Assembly: GCA_903907475.1 (NCBI GenBank) | Contig: CAIVOB010000043.1 | Location: 1-12,938, forward strand | Reading direction: 5' to 3' | From: Candidatus Omnitrophota bacterium | GTDB taxonomy: Bacteria > Omnitrophota > Gorgyraeia > Gygaellales > Profunditerraquicolaceae | DNA length: 12,938 nucleotides | In this document: one piece after another, positions 1 through 6,778 of the stretch | Layout of the letters: every line of letters begins with the position of its first letter | How positions within the stretch are numbered: the first letter of the stretch is position 1 | Notes under the pieces: generated by a model | Told to the model about the DNA's origin: nothing | The model's input: the letters and a program-made list of their open reading frames with translations, nothing else | Database searches by the model: none | Translations under genes and position numbers: made by a program

Positions 1-535
1 CAACAATAGTCGATTCTAAACCAATCCGCGTCGGGCCGGAATCAATTACTAAATCTACTTGGCCGTTTAAATCCTTAATTGCCTGAATAAAATTAGTTGC
101 CGCGCTGCGAGTACTCAGATTCGCCGAAGTACAAGCCAAGGGAATATTGGCCCAAGAGATAATTTCTAAAGCCACTTGAGAATCCGGTAACCGTAACCCC
201 ACTTTACCTTGTATTTTAGATTTTAGAATCACCGTCAACGGCCCCGGCCAAAATTTATGCATCAATTTGTAAGCCACAATAGGAATATTCTCTGCTAATT
301 CCTCAACCTGGCTAAACTGCGCGATCAATAAAACAAATGGTTTATCCAAAGGCCTTTTTTTAATCTCAAAAAGTCTCGCTAATGCATTTTTATTGTTAGC
401 GTCAGCCGCAATCCCATAAACCGTATCCGTTGGAATAATTACCAACCCACCACGCGTTAAGACTTCAGCTGCCTGATGAATTAATTCTGTGTCGATATTA
501 CGCGCGTCAATCTTAATTATTTTCGAAGCGCTCAT
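1..535 (-). CDS. tsaC: Threonylcarbamoyl-AMP synthase (TsaC/YrdC/Sua5 family), 3' end cut by window
   Basis: The family makes L-threonylcarbamoyl-AMP from threonine, bicarbonate and ATP, the first step of the t6A37 modification of ANN-decoding tRNAs. I translated this partial frame by hand: it starts at the ATG at 535-533 and is open to the window edge (178 codons). Family motifs appear in order: PTDTVYGIAADA (35-46), the KKRPLDKP nucleotide/anion-binding stretch (59-66), WPGPLTV (96-102), GLRLPD (113-118), TSANLS (136-141) and LESTIV (173-178). The start overlaps the purE stop as ATGA, so translation is probably coupled to purE; only a distant AAAGGA lies upstream. Whether it is the short TsaC form (about 190-210 residues) or the long Sua5 form cannot be told because the C-terminus is missing. 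It has no direct role in purine synthesis and appears to be an operon passenger. Confidence 0.93.
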   Translation of the reverse strand, partial: MSASKIIKIDARNIDTELIHQAAEVLTRGGLVIIPTDTVYGIAADANNKNALARLFEIKKRPLDKPFVLLIAQFSQVEELAENIPIVAYKLMHKFWPGPLTVILKSKIQGKVGLRLPDSQVALEIISWANIPLACTSANLSTRSAATNFIQAIKDLNGQVDLVIDSGPTRIGLESTIV

Positions 536-1014
536 AATTTAATTTTTGTTCCTTTGATCTCTAAACACAACCACTTTTTATAATCTAAGAGCTGGGCGCC
601 GATCTTAGCGTCACTGAGGCCTAAAATCTCTAAAGCAAATAACGCCGCATTCTTGGCTCCCGCTTTTCCAATTGCCATGCAAGCCACCGGAACCCCCGGA
701 GGCATCTGCACAGTCGATAAAAGTGAATCTAAACCTTTTAAATTTTTAGTTTCAATCGGAATACCGATTACCGGAAGAATAGTATGCGCGGCCACTACCC
801 CCGCTAAAGCCGCAGACATTCCCGCGGCAGCGATAAAAACTTTAACTCCTTGTTTACTCGAGTCCTCCACATATTTAACCAGTTCTTTGGGAGTTCTATG
901 CGCTGAAAGCACCTTAATTTCAAAGCTCACCGCAAACTGCCGAAGAATACTAATTGTCTCATTTACTATTTCTAAATCTGACTTGCTACCCATAATAATA
1001 CCAATTTTATTCAT
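532..1014 (-). CDS. purE: N5-carboxyaminoimidazole ribonucleotide mutase (PurE, class I-like)
   Basis: PurE moves the carboxylate of N5-CAIR to carbon 4 to give CAIR, the step after PurM and PurK in bacteria. The chosen start is the ATG at 1014-1012, which gives 160 aa, the normal length. An AAGGAGG sits 5 nt upstream, and the longer open frame to 1062 only adds a non-conserved leader. Visible motifs are GSKSD (9-13), SAHRTP with the catalytic-type His39 (37-42), PVIGIP (81-86), SLLSTVQMPPGVPVA (98-112) and AIGKAGAKNAAL (114-125). The glycine-rich loop reads AAAGMSAALAGVVAA (62-76); in E. coli the same place is AGAGGAAHLPGMIAA, so the loop His and Pro are replaced. No purK is in the window. 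The gene follows purD by 51 nt and its TGA overlaps the tsaC start. Confidence 0.96.
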   Translation of the reverse strand: MNKIGIIMGSKSDLEIVNETISILRQFAVSFEIKVLSAHRTPKELVKYVEDSSKQGVKVFIAAAGMSAALAGVVAAHTILPVIGIPIETKNLKGLDSLLSTVQMPPGVPVACMAIGKAGAKNAALFALEILGLSDAKIGAQLLDYKKWLCLEIKGTKIKL

Positions 1015-1019
1015 ACTCC

Positions 1020-1026
1020 CCTCCTT
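1020..1026 (-). promoter_or_regulatory. Shine-Dalgarno that fixes the purE start
   Basis: The minus strand reads AAGGAGG here, followed by 5 nt (GGAGT) and then the ATG at 1014. This is the strongest ribosome binding site in the window. It argues for the internal Met as the true purE start and against the upstream in-frame ATG at 1062. Confidence 0.85.
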
Positions 1027-1065
1027 AAAATAAAAAAACAAATGCACAAATAAATAATTCAATAC

Positions 1066-2340
1066 TTACTCGATTAAAACCTTTTGTGCGATATCCTTAC
1101 GATAATGCATTTTATTAAATTTAATCTTTGCCACTGCTTCATAAGTAAGCCCAAGTGCTGCTTTAATTCCCACCCCTAAGCCCGTGACCCCGAGGACCCT
1201 TCCACCGTTAGTAAAAATCTTACCCGCCACTTTTTTTGTTCCGGCATGAAAAATAATTACCCCTTTTAAACCGGACGCCTCTTCTAAACCGCTAATCTCT
1301 TGATCATTAATATATGCTCCAGGATATCCTCCAGAAGCGCAAACCACGCAGACACAAGCCCGCGGGTCCCAATCTAATTTTTTTATTTTTGCTAACTTGC
1401 CTTCACTGGCAGCCAGCATCACTTCCACTAAATCTGTTTTTAATCTTGGCAAAATTACTTGGGTTTCCGGATCGCCAAAACGCACATTAAACTCTAAGCA
1501 CTTCGGTCCATCTTTAGTGAGCATCACTCCGGCATATAAAACCCCACGATAAATAATCCCTTCTTTATTTAAGCCATCAAGAGTACGATAGACTATCTTT
1601 TCTAACACTTCTTTTAAAACGCTTTCCGTAACGATTGGTGCCGGAGAATAAGCCCCCATGCCTCCGGTATTAGCACCCTGGTCCTGGTCAAAAATCCTTT
1701 TATGGTCTTGAGCAGAAGCTAACAGACGCACTGCTTGGGAATCAGTAATGATTAAAATCGAAACTTCCTGACCCACTAAACATTCTTCAATAATTATTCT
1801 TTTCCCGGCATCCCCGAAAACTTTATCTTGCATCATTGCCGTAACCGCGATTTTAGCTTCACTAACAGTTTGTGCCACAACCACCCCTTTTCCCGAAGCT
1901 AAACCATCGGCTTTGACCACGCAAGGAGCACCGTTTATGGTAATATATTTAAGCGCTGCCTCCGGATTATCGAATACTTTAAAATTAGCAGTAGGAACAT
2001 TGTACTTGGCCATTAATTCTTTAGCGAAAACTTTACTCGCCTCTAAATGCGCGGCTAATTTATTCGGCCCGAATATTTTTAAACCTGCTTTGCCAAATTC
2101 ATCGACAATCCCCAAAGACAAAGCTACTTCCGGGCCAACGACAGTCAAATCAATTCTTTCTTTGCGCGCAAAATCTAATAATCCAAAAATATCATCAGCT
2201 TTTAGGTCAAGGCACTCGGCAATTTGCGCAATTCCCCCATTACCCGGAGCGCAAAATATTTTATCCACTAATTTAGATTGGGCGATCTTCCAAACTAAAG
2301 CGTGTTCCCGGCCACCTGAACCAATTACTAAAATCCGCAT
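1066..2340 (-). CDS. purD: Phosphoribosylamine-glycine ligase (GAR synthetase)
   Basis: PurD joins phosphoribosylamine and glycine with ATP to form GAR, the second step of the pathway. The product is 424 aa, close to the 429 aa of E. coli PurD. It shows the N-terminal GSGGREHAL (7-15) and APGNGG (31-36), VVGPEVALSLGIVD (67-80), the ATP-grasp stretch VVKADGLASGKGVVVA (141-156), DHKRIFDQDQGANTGGMGAYSP (212-233) and the metal/ATP-binding EFNVRFGDPETQ (283-294). The C-terminal GGRVLGVTG is also present. The ATG follows directly on the TAA of the upstream secreted-protein gene with no gap. An AGAGGA 7-8 nt upstream lies inside the end of that gene, so translation is likely coupled. The stop is TAA at 1068-1066. 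Confidence 0.98.
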   Translation of the reverse strand: MRILVIGSGGREHALVWKIAQSKLVDKIFCAPGNGGIAQIAECLDLKADDIFGLLDFARKERIDLTVVGPEVALSLGIVDEFGKAGLKIFGPNKLAAHLEASKVFAKELMAKYNVPTANFKVFDNPEAALKYITINGAPCVVKADGLASGKGVVVAQTVSEAKIAVTAMMQDKVFGDAGKRIIIEECLVGQEVSILIITDSQAVRLLASAQDHKRIFDQDQGANTGGMGAYSPAPIVTESVLKEVLEKIVYRTLDGLNKEGIIYRGVLYAGVMLTKDGPKCLEFNVRFGDPETQVILPRLKTDLVEVMLAASEGKLAKIKKLDWDPRACVCVVCASGGYPGAYINDQEISGLEEASGLKGVIIFHAGTKKVAGKIFTNGGRVLGVTGLGVGIKAALGLTYEAVAKIKFNKMHYRKDIAQKVLIE

Positions 2341-3033
2341 TTATTTATCCTCTTTTGGCGATGATTCTAGCGCATCTAAAGACTTTAAAGTTACGGCAAA
2401 AATATCTGAAAAAGGCCGATCATCAATCCAGCTATCACTGACTAAAATATTTTTTAACGGTTCCTCTTTCCGAGGGTTAACAAAACTAATATGAAAGATA
2501 CTACAATTCGGACGCACCGGATTTTCACCTAAAGATCTAATCGTTGCCCCATGCTTAGACCATTTACCGGGCCCCAGATGAAACCAATCCCAAAAAACCG
2601 GCACCGCCAAACTTTTATAGACCCCATCCGCGTAAACAAAAATAACGTTTAAAGTCGCGTAAAAATACTTATCGCCGAATAAACGCATTGCCGCATCATG
2701 CTCGTAACTATTGCTATAATTTCCGCCGGCTAAAAAATGCACTTCCTCTACCCGCATTCCGGAGCGAATCGGCAAGGAAAACATATTATTGCCTTCCAAG
2801 TTAAGCCGGCCATAATCTTTCCAATCGCTAGCTCCCCGCACCAAAAAATCTATTCCCCCATATTTTAAATATTTACTACTAAATTTATTTTCACCCGCCC
2901 CGGGTAAACTAAAATTCTCCCTGGTATTCTTAGCAAGAAAATAAAAATCGCCTTTTTTCTCCCAAGCCCCCTGCGCCCAGGATACCAAGGGGAATAAAAT
3001 TAAAACGATACTCAGTAAAATTTTCTTCATCAT
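2341..3033 (-). CDS. Secreted protein of unknown function, predicted beta-rich
   Basis: I do not recognise this 230-aa protein. It begins with a clear Sec-type signal peptide: MMKK, a hydrophobic core (residues 5-17) and a likely cleavage after Ala20 in VSWA-QG. There is no lipobox cysteine. The mature part has short alternating hydrophobic strands, many aromatic residues, and stretches such as GGIDFLVRG, EEVHFLAGG, FVYADGVYKSLAVP and FWDWFHLGPG. That pattern is reminiscent of beta-sandwich carbohydrate-associated modules, but this is only impression-level inference. Start: two adjacent ATGs (3033 and 3030) with no good Shine-Dalgarno; the upstream bases are AT-rich and abut a palindromic repeat. 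The TAA is immediately followed by the purD ATG. Its place between purM and purD gives no obvious role in purine synthesis. Confidence 0.8.
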   Translation of the reverse strand: MMKKILLSIVLILFPLVSWAQGAWEKKGDFYFLAKNTRENFSLPGAGENKFSSKYLKYGGIDFLVRGASDWKDYGRLNLEGNNMFSLPIRSGMRVEEVHFLAGGNYSNSYEHDAAMRLFGDKYFYATLNVIFVYADGVYKSLAVPVFWDWFHLGPGKWSKHGATIRSLGENPVRPNCSIFHISFVNPRKEEPLKNILVSDSWIDDRPFSDIFAVTLKSLDALESSPKEDK

Positions 3034-3053
3034 TTTATTTCAATTAGCAGGTC

Positions 3054-3073
3054 CCTGCCTGCCGGCAGGCAGG
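3054..3073. repeat. 20-bp palindrome, copy 1 of a small hairpin repeat
   Basis: The sequence CCTGCCTGCCGGCAGGCAGG is a perfect inverted repeat. It can also fold as a 6-bp stem (CCTGCC/GGCAGG) with a TGCC loop. A near-identical copy lies at 12698-12717; the flanking GTC before and CT after are shared too. It sits about 20 bp upstream of the start of the secreted-protein gene. Confidence 0.85.
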
Positions 3074-3113
3074 CTGTCTGGTTTTGTTTCTCGCACGGAC
3101 GCTTGTTGCGCCA

Positions 3114-3233
3114 CAACTGAAAAATTTTGTCTGACGGGTCCTGCCACTGCGGCACCCTGTCGTGCTCGCTTATGGCTGCGCGCGACAGGGGAAGCGCCTC
3201 CGTGTCACCCGCATAATAAAAATTTTTCATCTG
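3114..3233 (-). repeat. About 120-bp element with imperfect terminal inverted repeats, copy A
   Basis: The ends are inverted repeats: 3114-3128 (CAACTGAAAAATTTT) against the reverse complement of 3219-3233 (CAGATGAAAAATTTT), 13 of 15 matching. The inner part 3137-3228 is an inverted copy of 12848-12938, differing by four substitutions and one single-base indel. The stretch 3137-3192 is identical over 56 bp. It contains a hairpin with CCCTGTCG and CGACAGGG arms (3155-3162 and 3183-3190). No protein is encoded. The layout is that of a small non-autonomous or REP/MITE-like element, but no target-site duplication is evident. Confidence 0.75.
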
Positions 3234-3250
3234 CATTATCACTTAATGCT

Positions 3251-3281
3251 TATTAGCGGATGGTTTGGCTTGGATTCGAGC
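3251..3281 (-). repeat. 31-nt motif resembling a tRNA 3' end, copy 1
   Basis: On the minus strand the motif starts GCTCGAATCCAAGCC and is followed by acceptor-like sequence. It matches the motif at 12810-12840 at 26 of 31 positions. The T-loop-like CTCGAAT and the following CCAAG resemble the 3' half of a T-arm. The 5' half of the stem (CTTGG expected) is absent, so this is not an intact tRNA gene. Confidence 0.45.
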
Positions 3282-3324
3282 GGGGCGTGTCGGCAAGGAG
3301 CGGGCACGGTTCCGTCATCTTTTA

Positions 3325-3367
3325 GTGTCAGAGAGCGACGAAGCCGACCCGAGCGAAGTTTTGACAC
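3325..3367. repeat. Inverted repeat GTGTCA/TGACAC around a GCGAAG-rich centre
   Basis: GTGTCA (3325-3330) and TGACAC (3362-3367) are inverted 6-mers around a 31-nt centre with related words GAGCGACGAAG and GAGCGAAG. It is similar in layout, but not in sequence, to the 12638-12695 inverted repeat. It lies just downstream of the SPFH gene on the minus strand and lacks a U-tract, so it is not a typical intrinsic terminator. Confidence 0.5.
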
Positions 3368-3426
3368 GCTGGGGCAAAACGAGCGCACCCGCGAGAACCA
3401 AGACAAAGCAGACGCTAACAAATAAC

Positions 3427-4296
3427 TTACTTCTTATCTTCCTTATTTCTAATCGGCAAAAAACCCGCCATCTCGCCAATCACATTCACTAGTTCCGTAT
3501 TTGCCGGAACGACAATTTTAGCATTATTCTGTAAGGACTTCTCCACTGCTTCTAACTTACGCAGCACCTGAGCATTACCGGTAAAATATTTTTCCGCCGC
3601 TTCATTAACCAGCTTAATCGCCTCGGCTTCACCTTCTGCCTCAAGAATTCTCGCCTGCTTAATACCTTCGGCTTTTTTAATCTCGGCGCGCTTTTGTCCG
3701 TCGGCTACGGTTTCCGTAGCCGTAGCATAATCAATCGCAGAAATCTTTTCATTCTCCGCTTTGACAACTTTATTCATCGTCTCCTGGACATCCTTCGGCG
3801 GATCGATCTCTTTTAACTCTGTTCTGACAATCTCTAAACCCCAACTGGCAGTTTCTTCACAAAGGGTCTTATGCAATTCGGCGTTAATTTTACCTCTTTC
3901 GCTATTGGCGGATTTCAAAGTCAGCGTCCCGATAATGTTTCTTAAAGTCGTACGCGCCAAATTTACAATCTGCCATTGATAATTATTCACGCTATACTGG
4001 CAATTTTTAACGTCGGACTCATCCGCTTTTACTTTAAAATAAACCTGCGCATCCACTTTCGCGTTAAGATTATCGTTAGTAATAATTTCCTGAGGTTCGG
4101 CATCAACCATCTGTTCTGTAACATTAACCTGATAAATGACTTCGATGAGCGGTATAATCCAGTTAAAACCCGCGCTCGCAAAACGATTATATTTACCAAA
4201 ACGCTCGATTAAACCCCGATGCGTCGGGCGCACAATTCTAATCCCCAGAAAAAATACTATTACCGCCACCACAATTATTAAACCTAACATATTCAT
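3427..4296 (-). CDS. SPFH/stomatin-like (slipin/paraslipin-type) membrane protein
   Basis: The protein has 289 aa. An N-terminal hydrophobic segment (about residues 3-23) would anchor it in the inner membrane. An SPFH/band 7 domain follows: RPTHRGLIERFGKYNR (23-38), AGFNWIIPLIE, the ITNDNLNAKVDAQVYFKV strand region, ARTTLRNIIG and WGLEIVRTELKEIDPPKDV. The C-terminal third is an Ala/Glu/Lys-rich helix with AEG repeats (KKAEGIKQARILEAEGEAEA) typical of oligomer-forming slipins. Such proteins make membrane microdomain or scaffold assemblies, and many pair with an NfeD-type partner, but none is present here. The start is supported by GGGAGG ending 5 nt before the ATG at 4296. The gene begins 15 nt after the purM stop, so it is probably co-transcribed with it. 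Its role beside purine genes is unknown. Confidence 0.93.
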   Translation of the reverse strand: MNMLGLIIVVAVIVFFLGIRIVRPTHRGLIERFGKYNRFASAGFNWIIPLIEVIYQVNVTEQMVDAEPQEIITNDNLNAKVDAQVYFKVKADESDVKNCQYSVNNYQWQIVNLARTTLRNIIGTLTLKSANSERGKINAELHKTLCEETASWGLEIVRTELKEIDPPKDVQETMNKVVKAENEKISAIDYATATETVADGQKRAEIKKAEGIKQARILEAEGEAEAIKLVNEAAEKYFTGNAQVLRKLEAVEKSLQNNAKIVVPANTELVNVIGEMAGFLPIRNKEDKK

Positions 4297-4311
4297 AACT
4301 ACCTCCCATTT

Positions 4312-5316
4312 TTAAACGAGCTTTACTTTTTTTGTTCCTTTAAGCGCCTGGCCGATAATCCAAGCTTTTAATTTTAACGCGGATAATTTTTCTAAAACCG
4401 CGGCCGCACGGCTCTTCTGAACCATCAGCACTAAACCAATTCCCATATTTAAAGTGTGATACATCTCTTGATCATCAACCTTGCCTTTATATTGAATCAA
4501 ACGAAAAATCTCCGGAACAATCCAGGAATCTTTATCGATCTCAACATCAATATCTCGGGGTAAAATCCGGCTGATCTTATCATAAAAAGCCCCACCCGTA
4601 ATATGGCTGATTCCATGCACTACTTGTCCATGCTGGGCTAATAACTCTAAAATCGGTTTAACATAAATTTGCGTGGGAATAATTAACTCCGCGCCCATTC
4701 TTTTCTGCTCCCCTAAACTTAACACTTTACGCACTAAAGAATAACCGTTGGAATGCAGGCCGCTAGAAGCAATCCCGATGGCCAAATCCCCGGGCTTAAT
4801 TTTAGAACCATTAATAATTTTATCTTGCTCCACGATCCCCACACAAAAACCGGCAATATCATATTCGCCATCCTGATACATTCCCGGCATCTGCGCGGTT
4901 TCTCCTCCGATAAGAGAACATCCGGCTTCCCGGCAACCAAGATTAATTCCCCTTACCACCTCCATTAAGACACTCTCTTTAGCTTTAGTAAAAGCAATAT
5001 AATCTAAACAAAATAAGGACTGCGCTCCGGTGCAGAGTATGTCATTAACATTCATCGCTACCGCGTCAATTCCCACGGTATCGTGTTTATTAAGTAATTG
5101 CGCAATTTTCAATTTTGTGCCTACCCCATCACTGGATGAAACTAAAACCGGATTTTTATATTTAGTTTTATCAATTTTAAAAAAACTGCCAAAACCACCG
5201 AGATTAGCCAAAACTTCCTGGCGAAAAGAACTCCGCACCAAAGACTTAAGCTTAGACTTAAAAATATTAGCGCTGCCTATATCAACTCCGGAAGATTTAT
5301 AAGTTATTTTTTTCAT
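4312..5316 (-). CDS. purM: Phosphoribosylformylglycinamidine cyclo-ligase (AIR synthetase)
   Basis: PurM closes the imidazole ring of FGAM with ATP to give AIR. From the ATG at 5316-5314 the protein has 334 aa (E. coli: 345). This start matches the conserved beginning (YKSSGVDIGSAN) and has a purine-rich AAGGAAAGGGG just upstream. The in-frame ATG at 5343 would overlap purF and adds only nine unconserved residues. Motifs are SSSDGVGTKLK (60-70), DTVGIDAVAMNVNDILCTGA (79-98), GGETAQMPGMY (137-147), SNGYSLVRKVL, HGISHITGG and a NMGIG near the C-terminus. The stretch after HITGG reads AFYDKISRILP where the family usually has GL.EN.PR, a mild deviation. It lies 11 nt after the purF stop. Confidence 0.97.
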   Translation of the reverse strand: MKKITYKSSGVDIGSANIFKSKLKSLVRSSFRQEVLANLGGFGSFFKIDKTKYKNPVLVSSSDGVGTKLKIAQLLNKHDTVGIDAVAMNVNDILCTGAQSLFCLDYIAFTKAKESVLMEVVRGINLGCREAGCSLIGGETAQMPGMYQDGEYDIAGFCVGIVEQDKIINGSKIKPGDLAIGIASSGLHSNGYSLVRKVLSLGEQKRMGAELIIPTQIYVKPILELLAQHGQVVHGISHITGGAFYDKISRILPRDIDVEIDKDSWIVPEIFRLIQYKGKVDDQEMYHTLNMGIGLVLMVQKSRAAAVLEKLSALKLKAWIIGQALKGTKKVKLV

Positions 5317-5327
5317 ATCCCCTTTCC

Positions 5328-6776
5328 TTATCCCTGTCCACAACAGCGACGCTCTAGAGAAAATTTACTAAAACGTTTTTCCGCTTTAACCGGATATTTA
5401 CCCACCCAACAAGAAGTGCAATAACTATTTTTCGGATGTTTAAGGCATCCGAGCATTCCATCTAAACTTAAATATCCCAAACTATCAACTTCCAAATATT
5501 TACTAATTTTCTCTAAACTCTCATATCTATTAGCAAGTAATTCACCGGCGCGATTAAAATCAATCCCGTAATAACAAGGAAAACGATGTGCTGGACAGGA
5601 GATTCTTAAATGCACCTCTTTTACTCCGGCTTTACGTAAATTACGAACACGAATTTTAGAAGTCGTGCCCCGGACAATTGAATCATCAACAATAATAATC
5701 CGTTTACCTTTTAAAATATCCTTTAAAATATTAAATTTTACCCGCACCCCCATATCCCGAGAATCTTGCGCCGGCTGAATAAAAGTTCTACCCACATAAT
5801 GGTTGCGAATAATTCCCATTTCTAAAGGGATTCCCGATTCTTTCGAATAGCCTAATGCCGCCGAAAATCCGGAATCCGGAACCGGAACCACGAAATCCGC
5901 ATCTACCGGATGTTCTTTGGCTAATTGCGCTCCTAATTTACGCCGGACCGTGTGCACCGTTTCCCCAAAAATATAAGAATCCGGACGTGAGAAATAAACA
6001 TGCTCAAAAGTACAAAATGCGCTATGCGACACTTTTAATTCCTGAGGCTTAAGAGATTTAATCAAACCCTCCTGATTAATAAAAACAATCTCCCCAGGCT
6101 CAATCTCACGCACAAATTTTGCTCCAATCAAATCAAAAGCGCAAGTTTCCGAGGCCAAGCACCAAGAAGCGCCTAACTTACCCAATACTAGCGGACGAAA
6201 ACCATATGGATCGCGTACTCCGATTAAATAATCTTTATCCATCATCACTAATGAATAAGCTCCCTTAATTTGTTTTAAAGCATAAACCAAACTTTCCTGC
6301 AAAGTAACCTTTTTACTACGGGCCATTAAATGCACCACCAACTCCGAATCGGTAGTGGTCTGAAAAATAGAACCCCAGGCTTCCAGCTTCTTGCGCAGTA
6401 GAGCAGAATTAACTAAATTACCATTATGAGCAATGCAAATCGATCCTTTAGCATAATCCAAGAGCAACGGCTGAGAGTTTTTTAAAACACTTGATCCGGT
6501 TGTCGAATAACGCACATGCCCCACCGCCATCTGACCTTTTAAGCGGGCAAGCACCTGCTCGCTGAACACATCGCTGACCAAACCCATATCTTTATGAATC
6601 GCAAGCATCCCCTTATTATTAGCAACAATCCCACAGGCCTCCTGGCCACGATGCTGCTGAGCAAAAAGCCCCAAATAAGTAAGCCAAACCGCCTGTTTAT
6701 TATTAGTTATTCCAAATAAACCACAGTACTCTTTCGGCTCTAAATAATCTTTTTTAGTAAACATCTTCTGCTCCAT
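5328..6776 (-). CDS. purF: Amidophosphoribosyltransferase, 4Fe-4S type with propeptide
   Basis: PurF makes 5-phosphoribosylamine from PRPP and glutamine, the committed step of the pathway. Of 482 aa, the first 17 look like a propeptide to be cleaved before the nucleophile Cys18 (EYCGLFGI), as in B. subtilis PurF. The glutaminase domain shows QHRGQEACGI (41-50), GHVRYSTTG (86-94), HNGNLVN (117-123) and TTDSE (141-145). The PRPP motif is VDDSIVRGTTS (363-373). All four cysteines matching the B. subtilis 4Fe-4S ligands are present: C255 (FCTFEHVYF), C401 (PCYYGID) and C453/C456 (CTSC). The enzyme should therefore be oxygen-sensitive. The ATG at 6776 follows the purQ TAA by 2 nt. An alternative ATG at 6764 has GGAG 6 nt upstream and would give a 13-residue propeptide; I cannot decide between them. 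Confidence 0.97.
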   Translation of the reverse strand: MEQKMFTKKDYLEPKEYCGLFGITNNKQAVWLTYLGLFAQQHRGQEACGIVANNKGMLAIHKDMGLVSDVFSEQVLARLKGQMAVGHVRYSTTGSSVLKNSQPLLLDYAKGSICIAHNGNLVNSALLRKKLEAWGSIFQTTTDSELVVHLMARSKKVTLQESLVYALKQIKGAYSLVMMDKDYLIGVRDPYGFRPLVLGKLGASWCLASETCAFDLIGAKFVREIEPGEIVFINQEGLIKSLKPQELKVSHSAFCTFEHVYFSRPDSYIFGETVHTVRRKLGAQLAKEHPVDADFVVPVPDSGFSAALGYSKESGIPLEMGIIRNHYVGRTFIQPAQDSRDMGVRVKFNILKDILKGKRIIIVDDSIVRGTTSKIRVRNLRKAGVKEVHLRISCPAHRFPCYYGIDFNRAGELLANRYESLEKISKYLEVDSLGYLSLDGMLGCLKHPKNSYCTSCWVGKYPVKAEKRFSKFSLERRCCGQG

Positions 6777-6778
6777 TC

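Larger units (their letters stand above)
3034..3426. other. 393-bp gap inside the operon, filled with repeats
   Basis: No convincing gene lies here. The open frames crossing it are low-complexity translations of palindromes and carry no family features. From left to right it holds a 20-bp palindrome (3054-3073), a roughly 120-bp element with imperfect inverted ends (3114-3233), a tRNA 3'-end-like motif (3251-3281) and a hairpin with GTGTCA/TGACAC ends (3325-3367). I see no Rho-independent terminator with a U-tract after the SPFH gene and no convincing promoter for the genes downstream, so it is unclear whether transcription passes through. Confidence 0.7.

Noticed and set aside
1913-2494. 193-codon plus-strand open frame
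   Set aside because: It is antisense to purD and the secreted-protein gene; the minus-strand PurD motifs are unambiguous.
3030-3242. 70-codon minus-strand open frame overlapping the secreted-protein start
   Set aside because: It is a translation of the palindromic repeats (including the 20-bp palindrome and the 92-bp element), has no family features, and has no ribosome binding site.
3325-3367. Rho-independent terminator after the SPFH gene
   Set aside because: The inverted arms are only 6 bp around a 31-nt centre and no U-tract follows on the minus strand.
3034-3426. CRISPR array
   Set aside because: The repeats are few, differ in type, and are not evenly spaced by unique spacers; no cas gene is present.
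3162-3492. Overlapping open frames on both strands in the repeat gap
   Set aside because: They arise from GC-rich repeat sequence read in several frames; none has a ribosome binding site or a recognisable motif, and one runs into the SPFH gene antisense.
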